Assembly (NCBI GenBank): GCA_003990745.1
Contig: RBNI01006309.1
Location: forward strand, 1 to 11,486
Length of the DNA: 11,486 bases
Source: Jimgerdemannia flammicorona
Lineage: Eukaryota > Mucoromycota > Endogonomycetes > Endogonales > Endogonaceae
Direction of reading: 5' to 3'
Below, piece by piece: positions 1 through 7,739 of this stretch; the stretch's first letter is position 1; each line of letters begins with the position of its first letter. The position numbers and the translations under genes are program-made. The notes below the pieces were generated by a model. It did not search any database. It saw nothing but the letters and a program-made list of their open reading frames with translations, and was not told the origin of the DNA.

Positions 1-54
<54 letters not shown>
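1..54 (+). repeat. Homopolymeric A tract at left edge
   Basis: The window opens with 54 consecutive A residues that run straight into degraded Ty3/Gypsy coding sequence. The two LINE pieces further right also end in A runs, so this could be the 3' tail of a plus-strand LINE lying outside the window and inserted in element A. An assembly-edge artefact is equally possible. The 5' flank is missing, so no target duplication can be tested. Confidence 0.9.
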
Positions 55-56
<2 letters not shown>

Positions 57-61
57 AGCCT

Positions 62-605
62 GGAGAACAAACCACTTTCGAAATCTTTGCACCACCTGAC
101 CCCAGAAATCTTTTCTTTAAACCCAATGAAGATATCCCACACCTGGGCATAGAAGGACACACATTCTCTGACAAAATGAACCCAGTACACTTCTAAGCAA
201 CCAACCAAAGTTGGAAAATCAACTTCTTGCTAAAAGGAACTATCATAGGACATCTGGTGCCTTTCCTCAGCCGAACTCATAGCAAAGTTTATGTACTAAA
301 CTTATTGAGAAATGGTAAAAGGTCCCAGGAGACAGTAAAGCCTTCCACTAACATTGGAGAAGAATTGACACCCCAACAACAGTAACAACTAGTAGAACTT
401 CTCAACAAATATCAAGATATCTTCACTACTGATTATGGCAACCTGCCATACAATCCATTATATCTCTACAGCATAAATACAAGAAATGCAACACCCATCC
501 AGCAGAAACTCTATAGAATCTCCCATCACTTAAAAATATTTGAAAAGGAGTATATTTAAGAACTCTTGGACAATAGAGTCATCTGACCCTCTACTAGCCC
601 AGTCC
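62..605 (+). pseudogene. Element A pol, protease-RT connector region (degraded)
   Basis: One frame (starting at 62) reads through about 180 codons interrupted by in-frame TAA and TGA stops. It gives a sensible run including VPFLSRTHSK, then LVELLNKYQDIF and PIQQKLYRI just ahead of the RT. In Ty3/Gypsy polyproteins the stretch before RT commonly has a 'L(L)..Y.DIF' helix followed by a proline-rich segment with 'PI.Q..YR', and this matches that layout. No protease active site is visible, so that part lies upstream or is lost. There is a frame change at about 605-620, where the reading moves to the frame used by the RT. Confidence 0.6.
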
Positions 606-1403
606 TATATTTATCATCTCAAAGAAAGGAGGATGGAGATTCTGTATAGATTACAGGAAACTCAATTCAGTCACCGAAAAGGATGCCTATCCTCTACCCA
701 GAATCAATGACCTTTTGGATCAGTTACAAGATATCAGATACTTCAGCAGTATAGACCTTTTTACAGGATTCCACAAGATCTCCATGGACCCCAAGAACAT
801 TCAAAAGACAACCTTTCTTGCTCTAGAAAAACTGTTTGAATACCTCTGAATGCTCTTTGGACTTTGCAATGCACCTCCCACCTTCCAGAGGATGATGAAT
901 TCAGTCTATGCCCCCTTGATCTACCACTGTCTGATTGTATACATGGACAATTCCAACATCTATTCAGCAAATTTCGAAGACACCTAAACCACCTAGAGGA
1001 ATTCTTCAAGCTTATCTGCATAAACCACTTGAGACTAATTACAATGAAATGCTACTTCAGGAAACAGAAACTTGAATTCCTTGGATTCATAATTTCAAAA
1101 GAAGGAACTCATGCAGACCTAAAGAAAAATGAGAAGATCAACAATTGGCCAGTACCCAAGACCCTGAAGGAAATACTATCATTCTTGATGCTAGTATCCT
1201 ATTACAGAAGGTTTATTAAGGACTTTACCCAAATCACTTCCCCAATCCAAGTCCTTCTCAAGAAAGGAGTACCTTATAAATAGACAAAATCACAAGAAAA
1301 AGCCTTCAAAGAACTGAAGGAATGTATGACCACAGCACTAATCCTTGTATGCCCCATTTTATAGAAACTATTCATCTTGTATACAGATGCTTCTAAAGAT
1401 AGA
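606..1403 (+). pseudogene. Element A reverse transcriptase and start of RNase H
   Basis: The RT would copy element RNA into cDNA inside the particle. In order the frame shows KKGGWRFCIDYRKLN, PLPRINDLLDQL, SSIDLFTGFHKI (first catalytic Asp kept), FGLCNAPPTFQRMM and the catalytic box VYMDNSNIYS at about 937-966. Here YMDD has become YMDN (940-951). A frameshift near 982 moves the reading into another frame, where LEFLGFIISKEG and SYYRRFIKDF (RT thumb/connection) are seen up to 1283. An in-frame TAG and further sequence lead to LYTDASKD at 1377-1400, the first RNase H motif. The sequence then stops resembling RNase H. Loss of the second Asp of YMDD, together with stops, means no activity. Confidence 0.88.
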
Positions 1404-2005
1404 CAACTCATGCAGAAAATGATGCTGATGTCATACTGACAGCACAGAAGACCTGGCTCTGAAACATCTATTACATAAATGAGATCAAGCAAGCCCTGAA
1501 GGACCAGCTCAATACAAAATGCCAAGGGATAAGTGAGGATCCAAACATATTCTACACCAGAATCTGATATCAGATAATCCTTGCAGATTATGCTGATGCT
1601 ATCTGAGATCAAGTAGCTGAAGCAACCTTTATGAAAGGAGTCCACCCAGAGATAGCTATGGCCATTCACTCATCACCAGTAGTTCTGGATCTGCCATAGA
1701 AGATTACCTATGCTCAGTGATATTGGATAGTCAGACACCCACAAGACCACACAATAGAAAGAGCCACTGGAGTTAGAATTGATGCATCTAAGGCAACCAG
1801 CATAATCCCTACCACAATGATAAATTGAAACACACCTCAGCCAAGAGCTAAAGAGGAGTAGAGAAACAGCAACTCTATGGAGGAGCTTTCTAAGCAGTTC
1901 GCCAAAATGACTGCCTACCTAGGAGATATAGTGAAGGAAATCAGAGAAAGAGACCACTGCCCAGTTCAGAAGTTCACTGCCACCACAGACAAGAAGAAAG
2001 GTACC

Positions 2006-2046
2006 TGCTAACATACAGAGAAGAAGGCCACTACTTTTATGAGTAT
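2006..2046 (+). other. Decayed CCHC zinc knuckle in gag
   Basis: A C-x2-C-x4-H-x4-C pattern can be traced: TGC at 2006-2008, then after a one-base loss TAC (Tyr, in place of Cys) followed by REEGH with His at 2029-2031, and TAT at 2044-2046 (Tyr in place of the last Cys). Knuckles of this type bind element RNA during packaging. Two of the three Cys have become Tyr by G-to-A changes (TGY to TAY), and the frame is shifted within the motif. The identification rests on spacing and on the position at the end of gag. Confidence 0.6.
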
Positions 2047-2480
2047 ATGAGTGAAACCAAGTACAAAGCTCAACCAAGCAATGCCATATAAAACAAGGAG
2101 CAGGCCAATACAATTATCTTCAAAGAAATTGGAGAGTCTGATGAAGAGGAATGGGAGACATTTCCTGCCCAGACCACCTAAAAAGATGTCTGCAAAGAAC
2201 TCTATAAGAGTCTGCCAGAAAGATCTAAGAAGAACCCAGCAGAAAAACAGACGGAAATACTATAGAGAGCTAAGCTGAAGAAATAGACCAAGATATGGAA
2301 CTGGAACAAGCAGTTCAAGATATCATCTGAGGAACCACTCCAGCCAGTGAGGGAGAAAAAGAAAAGAAGCTTCACAAGACCAAGACCTTCAAGTATGATA
2401 TTTTCAAGGACCTCAGCCAACAAAAGGTCAATGCAACCTTTGGTCAGCTTGCAGAAATCACAACATTCAGACAACAAATG

Positions 2481-2493
2481 AGGTTTGGACTTG
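2481..2493 (+). repeat. Target-site duplication, left copy, of LINE piece 1
   Basis: GAGGTTTGGACTT here matches GAGGTTGGGACTT at 2919-2931 with one mismatch in 13. The pair flanks a segment ending in A10, which is the signature of target-primed LINE insertion. Confidence 0.8.
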
Positions 2494-2918
2494 CTTGATG
2501 GGAATATTTGAGAACTAGATTAGTGGGAGGTATGGACAATGACTGGCTCACTATAGGGTGGGTTTTAGCTATATAGATAGGGCTGGCAGGATATTGACTC
2601 TTTGTTTTTGAGGAGGGGTGACAGATAGGTCTGCAAGAGAAGTTGTTAAGATGGGAGAGGTTGTTGGGAGATTTATTGATAGAGTGGTGAGTAGGTTGGG
2701 GATCCCAGGGGGGGTGCCATCACCATCTGGTAGAAGGCATCTGTGAACAGAGTGGTGGATGGGTAGTGATGGTTAATAACTTAGTGGTCTTTAATTATGA
2801 TAGCATGGATAGAGGGGGGCCCCCTAGGGGGATCAGTTAGGGGTGGGCTCAATGTATTTATACCAGATAGATAGGTGTAGTAATAAAAGATAGAGTCCAA
2901 GAGACAATAAAAAAAAAA
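2494..2918 (+). mobile_element. LINE (non-LTR) piece 1, 5' truncated, plus strand
   Basis: This 425 bp G-rich segment interrupts the gag-protease reading frame and ends in ten A residues at 2909-2918. It has no similarity to gag or pol. It aligns by eye, colinearly, with the 3' end of the larger LINE on the other strand: 2501-2524 with the complement of 3487-3510, and TTTGTTTTTGAGGA at 2601-2614 with the complement of 3396-3409. The spacing is nearly identical (114 versus 115 bp), and so is the distance to the A tail (about 295 versus 283 bp). It holds only the last part of the LINE coding region and its 3' UTR, so it is a dead-on-arrival copy. A G/C palindrome-like run lies near 2814-2833. 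Confidence 0.82.
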
Positions 2919-2931
2919 GAGGTTGGGACTT
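2919..2931 (+). repeat. Target-site duplication, right copy, of LINE piece 1
   Basis: GAGGTTGGGACTT immediately follows the A10 tail and pairs with 2481-2493 (12 of 13 identical). Reading across the empty site (…2493 then 2932…) keeps the element B frame open and in phase. Confidence 0.8.
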
Positions 2932-3097
2932 TTCAAAACAACCAAGAAATAAGGATGGAAGATAACTGAGGCCAACAATATTCAAGAGAACTCAGGAGAA
3001 GAAAGCAAAGACAACCACAAGACCTCTGTTTATGCAACCTGTCAAATTGAGGACAGAATCTTTAAAGCCATAATCAATACTAGAGCAAGAGGATGCC
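2932..3097 (+). pseudogene. Element B aspartic protease, N-terminal part with active site
   Basis: The frame reads FKTTKK, one stop, then SVYATCQIEDRIFKAIINTRARG. The retropepsin active-site box normally reads (I/L)-(I/V)-D-T-G-A. Here it is I-I-N-T-R-A at 3070-3087, so the catalytic Asp is Asn (AAT 3076-3078) and the Gly is Arg; both are G-to-A changes. The enzyme would cut the gag-pol polyprotein as a dimer during particle maturation. The larger LINE interrupts it three codons after the active site. The remainder resumes at 5041 in the same frame once the LINE and one target duplication are skipped. Confidence 0.8.
3083..3097 (+). repeat. Target-site duplication, left copy, of LINE piece 2
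   Basis: GAGCAAGAGGATGCC here is repeated without mismatch at 5026-5040 (16 bp if the following T is counted). It overlaps the codons just after the protease catalytic triplet. Confidence 0.95.
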
Positions 3098-3112
3098 TTT
3101 TTTTTTTTTTTT
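3098..3112 (-). repeat. Poly(A) tail of LINE piece 2 (T run on plus strand)
   Basis: Fifteen T residues lie directly against the left target duplication. On the minus strand they end the LINE. The sequence before the tail (AAGTAACTAT) corresponds in position to the end of LINE piece 1 before its own A run. Confidence 0.9.
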
Positions 3113-3565
3113 ATAGTTACTTAGACTCTACTATGTATTACTAGTCTATTAATAAGTTTACAGTATCATCTCCCACTACCTGATCTCCATAGGGGAGCCT
3201 CTCCTCATATCATGAATAAAGACCACCTTCTCACCTACTACTCCAACTCTCCCCCCACTCTGCCTACAGATTTTCTCTACCAAGTGACACCTTTGACTAC
3301 CCTACAACCCCCAACCAAGCCACCAGCCTGTCAAGGTGTCTTCTATAAGGCTATGCTAATATGACAGCTGGTCCCCCAAGCCCAGTCTCTTCCCATCCTC
3401 AAAAACAAATAACTAGTGACTGGCCAGCCCCACCCAAATTGCCAAAACCCAGCCTAAGATAAGCCACTCCTTTCCCACCCCCCCCACTAGTCTGTCTCTC
3501 AAATACTCCCACTGACTCTGTATGCTATCTTCCCTACACACTACCCCCAAACAATCCCCAATAGC

Positions 3566-3760
3566 TCACCAAAAGTCACTAAGTATCTCATACTCTCCAA
3601 GCCAATGTTCATGTGTCTGCACATATCTCCCTTTCTGCTCTACATCATGGCACTCTTCACAGTCAAAGCAATCTCCCTCGATAAGATGACCCAAGTGAAA
3701 GTTGAGCATTACATTCCTCCTCACCAGACCACTCAGCACTTCAGCAGCATCCACCTCCTC
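3566..3760 (-). pseudogene. LINE piece 2, possible Cys-containing C-terminal region
   Basis: On the minus strand an open stretch contains a C-x2-C-x2-C cluster (residues DCFDCEECHD) followed by a His about 17 residues later (THEHWL). Many LINE ORF2 proteins carry a zinc-binding Cys/His segment near the C terminus, and this lies in the right place, after the post-RT region and before the 3' UTR. The match is weak and could be accidental. The sequence to its left (3113-3565) is the last coding part plus the 3' UTR of the LINE, with no motif I recognise. Confidence 0.35.
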
Positions 3761-4169
3761 ACCTTAGCACTCCAGGTCCAAATGCCTTACCAGTTTCACT
3801 CTTCTCCAATACCCGCTCCCTGCTATCTACTAGGCCACAGATCCTGGCCTAGTCCCCTTTGACATTCAATCCCATCACTAATGTTGAACTCAATTAAGAG
3901 AATGCCTCCCAGCAATACTTGGTCATATCTCTATATTGCTGAGTCCCAAGCCACCTCTCCTTCATTTCCCTGTCAACAAATTTCAATATAGTGTACCCCC
4001 TCCACTACTCACCACCAGAAGCCTTTGTATCATAATTGTTCAGTGTTCTGAAGCCTAACCAATGATAGGAGATCTCCTGTTGAGCCTCTTGGTGAGGATC
4101 TCATATCTCCCAGACCTTCTGCAAAAGGGGGGCCCAACTACCTCCTCTTAACTCCACTGCTCTCTTCAA

Positions 4170-5019
4170 CTACCATGCTCTCAAGCAGTATAGCCTCTTC
4201 AGAAAGTCAACCAGCCTAAGTCCTCCTCTTGCCACTAGTAAGGATAAGACCTCCCAACTGATCTGACTTCTTCTTCTAGCCCAGATCCACCCCTTGGCCA
4301 GCTTCATTAATCTCTTCATCACCCAAGCTGGGAAGTCCAGATTATAAGCCAGATACCACAACTTCAGCAGCCAATAGATATTCAAAATTGAGACATGCCC
4401 TGCTAGAGGCAAGTGGTGACCCCCCCAACTCCACAGGGCCTCCCCCCAGTTTCCAACCCTCTGTTCTCACCAAAGTCTGGGTAGTACCAACTCATATACT
4501 GACAAATAAATACCCAAGTACCTCACTATCTCACCAGTAGGGATGATTGTTCCAATAATATCCCCTCCCACCAGGCCATTGCCTAATATCATTGTTTCAC
4601 ACTTATATTAATTGAGTTTAGCCCCAGAGTTCTCCTCATACCACTCCACTGTCTCCTTGAGCTCCTCAATATCAGCAATCAATCCCAGACTAACCACTAT
4701 GTTATCTGCAAAGGTCCCAACTTTCCACCCAATTCCAAAGAAGGAGAGCCCTACTATCTTCTGCCTGATTCTGTTCATTAGGGGTTTCAGGAAAAGAGCA
4801 TATAGAATGGGGGACAGTGGGTCTCCTGGGGCATACCCCTATCCAAGGGAAATGATACCCCTCTATATCTATTACATATGTATGAGTTCAGCCCTACTCC
4901 CTTCCAGTTGACTGATTATTACTGACTGGAACTGTTGTAGTACCCCAGTTCTATCCAATACTTTTGCCAGCCAGACTTGCCACACTCTGTCAAATGCCTT
5001 CTCCTGATTCTAGAAGACC
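4170..5019 (-). pseudogene. LINE piece 2 reverse transcriptase and post-RT region
   Basis: Reading leftwards from 5019 the frame shows EKAFDRVW (motif with the first catalytic Asp), then several stops, then APGDPLSPILYALFLKPLMN (the GxPQGDPLSP motif with Gln lost) and FADN at 4701-4712, where the family has F/Y-A-D-D. This is followed by an IADIEELKETVEWYEENSG helix and KLN, all typical of non-LTR RTs. Further on, 4170-4412 on the same strand shows the characteristic post-RT stretch with LLKLWYLAY, FPAWV, WIWARRR, ISWEVLSL and ARGGLRLVDF. In an active LINE this domain would prime cDNA synthesis at the nicked target. Loss of the second catalytic Asp and the stops make it inactive. The bases between about 4412 and 4610 are LINE coding sequence with possible indels. 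Confidence 0.88.
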
Positions 5020-5025
5020 AGTCAG

Positions 5026-5040
5026 GAGCAAGAGGATGCC
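5026..5040 (+). repeat. Target-site duplication, right copy, of LINE piece 2
   Basis: This is identical to 3083-3097. The protease reading frame resumes directly after it. Confidence 0.95.
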
Positions 5041-5483
5041 TCCTCAGCAAGAAAGCAGCAGACTACCTAGGTTGGGAAGTTTAAGAAGCAACCAAGTTGG
5101 TGTTCATTACAGCTGATGGTACAAGAGCCACACCTCTAGGAAAGATTTGAGATGTTCTCATCAAGTTTGGAGAAGCAACCATCTCAGTGGATATAATTGT
5201 AACTAATGCAACTAACTACAATATTCTCATCAGTAATCAATGACTTCATAAAGCCAGAGCAATAATCAATCTCAATGTGCTGAAGATACAGATCATCTAC
5301 TGAGATAAGATATGAATTCCCATCAATGTCAACAAAGAAGTCCTGCCCAATATAGAGGAACAAGAGAGTGAATAAGAGGAAGCTTATATGGTGACCACTC
5401 AGAAAAAGAAGAAGAAAGTTGGATGGATGAGTAAAGAAGAATGGTGCAAGAAGATTACAGAAGGATATGCACTATAAGGAGTC
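5041..5483 (+). pseudogene. Element B aspartic protease, C-terminal part
   Basis: The frame continues in phase from 3097 once the LINE and one duplication are ignored: LLSKKAADYLGWEV, then KLVFITADGTRATPLGKI, a VLIKFGEATISVDIIV strand and NYNILISNQ. This pattern (flap-like segment, then a hydrophobic strand before N-x-x-(I/L)-G) fits retropepsin-type proteases of Ty3/Gypsy elements, where the second motif usually reads I(I/L)G; here the Gly is Ser. Seven in-frame stops occur (TAA or TGA), the last just before 5484. The C terminus becomes lysine-rich (QKKKKKVGWMSKEEW) and leads without a frame change into the dUTPase segment. Confidence 0.75.
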
Positions 5484-6221
5484 TGCCCCCATGGGATCAA
5501 AATGTACTGTATAGAGCATATCAATGATTGCTATCAGTGTACTGGCAAAATCAAAGAGATTTACCATCAAAGAAGACAGAAGGCCCTTGAGAAACAGGCT
5601 AAAGAGGAAAAGAAGGAGGAGGAAGAAAACAAACCACCAGCCCTCCTGGAGGACAGTGATGATGAAGAAGAAATTAAGCTCAAAATTTGGAAGATCCATC
5701 CAGATGCAGTTCTACCAGAATATAAGTCAGAAAATATAACTAAAATAGACATCACTAGAGTAGAAGAAACTGTACTAGAGTTCCAGAGAACTACCTTGCT
5801 TACAACTGGTTTGGAAATGATCATACCAAAAGACCATATTGGAATCCTCAAGACAAGAAGCAGCCTGGCTAAAAGGGAAATTACTATTAAAGGAGGAGTC
5901 ATCAACTCAGACTACTCTGGAGAAATTCTACTCATTGCCAGGAATCACAATTCTACAATCTCATTCCCAATTAAGAAGAAGGACCAATTGGCACAGATGT
6001 TGATCTTTCTGATTCTACAACCAAAGATCATAGAAGTTAAGAAGCTGGAGGTAACGGAAAGAGAAAGGAAAGAATTTGGATCCACTGGAAGAGGAGTATT
6101 CATCAGTACTAAGATCACTGAACTAGAGCATAGGAAGGGGAAACCACAAACAAGCACAGCTATACCATCAGAAATGAATTCCTACTTAAGGAAGAACTCA
6201 AGAAATACTCTACAAATTTGA
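5484..6221 (+). pseudogene. dUTPase domain with charged N-terminal linker, inside element B pol
   Basis: A trimeric dUTPase converts dUTP to dUMP and keeps uracil out of new cDNA. The frame is open from 5484 to 6221. Numbering from the Met at 5502: residues 20-56 are a Lys/Glu-rich, probably disordered linker. The domain runs from about 85 to 200. Motif 1 is seen as TTGLEMIIP (101-109). Motif 2 is TRSSLA (118-123). Motif 3 is GGVINSDYSGEI (131-142). Motif 4 is KKDQLAQMLI (159-168). Motif 5 is EFGSTG (191-196). In the family motif 3 reads G-x-I-D-x-D-Y, so N135 (AAC, 5904-5906) replaces the catalytic Asp. It is in frame with the protease upstream, while the RT follows after a one-base frame change near 6200, so it is part of the polyprotein and not a host gene. 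It has no internal stop, unlike its neighbours. Confidence 0.88.
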
Positions 6222-7126
6222 GGATGTCCTTGCCACAGATTTCAAGGATATCAAAGAAAAGACCCCACACTACTATTATGAGGTAAATACTGAAGACACC
6301 AAACCAATTTCCCAGAATGCAAGACCTGTCCTGCCAGCCTATCAGGAATGGCTCAGAGAAGAAATCAAGCAGATGGAAGAAGCTGGTATCATCAAAGAAG
6401 CCAGTAGCCCCTGGTCTTTACCAGTTGTGCTAGCACCGAAAAAAGGCAGCAAGCCTGGAGAATTCGCCCCAAGACTCTGTGTTAACTATAGAAAGCTCAA
6501 TGTGGTTATCAAGAAGGACTGCCAACCACTGCCTCTCATCAATGACATCCTTATAACTCTGGGAGATGAAGCACAGTACTACAGTACCTTGAATCTATAC
6601 TGAGGATTCCACCAAATCAGACTCACAGAAGTGCCAAGTGAAAAGTCTGCCTTCATAACCCCAGATGCAATATATGTCTACCTGCAAAGTCATTCAGAAT
6701 GTGCAATGCACCAGCAAGTTTCTAGTGAATGATAAATGAAGTCTTCCACTATGACATAGAAAGATGGATGATGGTTTATGTTGATGACATAATCATCTAT
6801 AGCCATATACCAGAAGAATATCTGTAGCACATCTGGCAGATAATGGAAAGACTGAGGAAGGATAGCCTATACATCAAGGCCAAGAAGTGCAAGTTTGCAG
6901 AAATTGAGATCTCCTATCTTGGCCATATCATCAACCAAGACAGAACACATACTGACCCCCTCAAGATACAAGTAGTAGCAGCATACCCAAGACCCACTAT
7001 GGTTACTAAAGCTCAGGCCTTCATGGGACTCACCTCATATGACCAAAGATTTATAAGAGGATTCTCTAATATTGCAGGTCCAATTTATAAACTCAACAAG
7101 AAGAATACCAAGTTCCAATAAACTGG
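6207..7126 (+). pseudogene. Element B reverse transcriptase
   Basis: From about 6207 the frame gives a pre-RT helix (KFEDVLATDF), KPISQNARPVLPAYQEWL, EEAGIIKEASSPWSLPVVLA, RLCVNYRKLN, PLPLINDILITLGD and STLNLY-stop-GFHQIRL. A one-base loss near 6685 shifts the frame. FRMCNAPASF, two stops, and the catalytic box MVYVDDIIIYS (YVDD at 6777-6788) follow, then SYLGHIINQ and RFIRGFSNIAGPI in the thumb and connection. The second and third catalytic Asp (YVDD) are intact. The first, expected in the S-T-L-D-L motif, is Asn (6592-6594). With the stops and frameshift the protein cannot be made intact. Confidence 0.92.
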
Positions 7127-7572
7127 TAAACAGCAACAAGCATTTGACAAGCTCAAGATCAGACTGACCCAAGCACCCATCCTTAGAAGACCAGACTGGA
7201 CCCAAGAATTCATTCTTCAGACAGATGCAAGTACACAAGTACTAGGAGCAGTTCTAGCTCAAAAGAAGACAAAGTAGAGTATATCATTACATACCTCAGC
7301 CATGGAACCTAAGGAGCTAAAAAAGAATATGAATCATATAAGTTTGAGTACCTCACAGTCATTTGGGCTTTAGAAAAGTTCCACTACTACCTGGCCAGAA
7401 GACACTTTACTATCCAAATGGACCACTCAGCTCTTACCTAACTACTGGAACAGGACAACCTAAGGGAATCTATGGTAGATAGATCATAAAGTTGCAAGCC
7501 TATGATGTAATTATCATGTACTGCCCAGGAAGAACCAATGCCAATACAGATACCCTCTTATGGACACTCTGA
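7127..7572 (+). pseudogene. Element B RNase H
   Basis: RNase H would remove the RNA strand of the RNA-DNA hybrid. Motif 1 is LQTDASTQVLGAVLAQ with the catalytic Asp at 7224-7226. After a frame change near 7270 come ITYLSHGT (family LSR), KEYESYKFEYLTVIWALEKF with the conserved Glu region, and RHFTIQMDHSALT with Asp at 7421-7423. A further frame change near 7485 leads to LQAYDVIIMYCPGRTNANTDTL, the usual end of Ty3/Gypsy RNase H (normally PG..N..AD.LSR). A stop is at 7570. The stretch 7573-7739 is a spacer with no recognisable motif. Confidence 0.88.
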
Positions 7573-7739
7573 AGGTCTCTCAACCAACAAACCAATAATG
7601 AATAAGGAGCTCTACTATGGAATCATCACATATCTGGGACAGTGAAAGATGCCCCAATATCTGGAAGAATGGATACAAATAATTATCAACAGAACATAAA
7701 AACAATTCAAAACTGATGGAGAAACACTGAAGAAAGAAA

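Larger units (their letters stand above)
55..1403 (+). mobile_element. Element A: Ty3/Gypsy-like LTR retrotransposon fragment
   Basis: This is a piece of a pol gene only: a connector, the RT, and the first motif of RNase H. No LTR, gag or integrase of this family is visible. It ends abruptly just after the first RNase H motif, where the sequence switches to a capsid-like gag of a different element. Its RT differs clearly in sequence from the RT of element B (residues around the catalytic box read VYMDN here and VYVDD there), so it is a separate family and not a duplicated segment. The fragment is dead: it carries many stops and at least two frameshifts. Confidence 0.85.
1404..2493 (+). pseudogene. 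gag: Element B gag (capsid and nucleocapsid region), truncated at N terminus
   Basis: Gag would form the virus-like particle and bind element RNA. One frame from about 1410 to 2008 shows a capsid-like stretch: LKDQLNTKCQG, a run around FYTRI, DYADAI, then FMKGVHPEI and a YAQ..W segment. This resembles the retrotransposon gag (capsid) family in spacing. In-frame stops are frequent. It is followed by a mutated CCHC knuckle, an acidic stretch (SDEEEWETF at about 2130-2155), and YDIFKDLSQQK near 2394 leading to the first LINE insertion. Frame changes fall near 2008 and between 2280 and 2390. The start of gag is missing. After the LINE the frame resumes at 2932 and flows into the protease, so gag and pol may have been one reading frame. 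Confidence 0.7.
3098..5025 (-). mobile_element. LINE (non-LTR) piece 2, 5' truncated, minus strand
   Basis: This is a 1,928 bp insertion. The T15 run at 3098-3112 is its poly(A) tail read from the other strand, and perfect 15 bp duplications flank it. Read from 5025 leftwards it begins inside the RT (near the motif holding the first catalytic Asp), continues through the RT catalytic box and the post-RT region, and ends with a long 3' part. ORF1, any endonuclease and the first RT blocks are missing, as expected for an aborted target-primed copy. Stops are frequent. It belongs to the same family as the piece at 2494-2918. Confidence 0.93.

Noticed and set aside
1..1420. 5' LTR and primer-binding site of element B
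   Set aside because: I looked for the 3' LTR landmarks (TATATAAATAACCC, AATAAACCTC, TGATGGCTGATC) left of gag and found none; the region is element A coding sequence.
3098..3112. T run as a transcription terminator
   Set aside because: It is bounded by a perfect target duplication and continues the LINE on the minus strand, so it is a poly(A) tail.
3605..3862. Plus-strand open frame of 85 codons
   Set aside because: It lies antisense inside the minus-strand LINE, has no recognisable motif, and is explained by that element.
4612..4911. Plus-strand open frame of 99 codons
   Set aside because: It is antisense to the LINE RT core, whose GDPLSP and FADN motifs read on the other strand.
5567..5905. 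Minus-strand 112-codon frame opposite the dUTPase
   Set aside because: It is the mirror of an acidic and Lys-rich linker plus dUTPase; the Ser-rich translation is a by-product of GAA/GAG/GAT codons on the other strand.
5502..6221. Host dUTPase gene or a processed pseudogene of it
   Set aside because: It is in frame with the protease upstream, is followed at once by RT, and has no poly(A), duplications or intron traces around it. A captured transposon domain explains this better.
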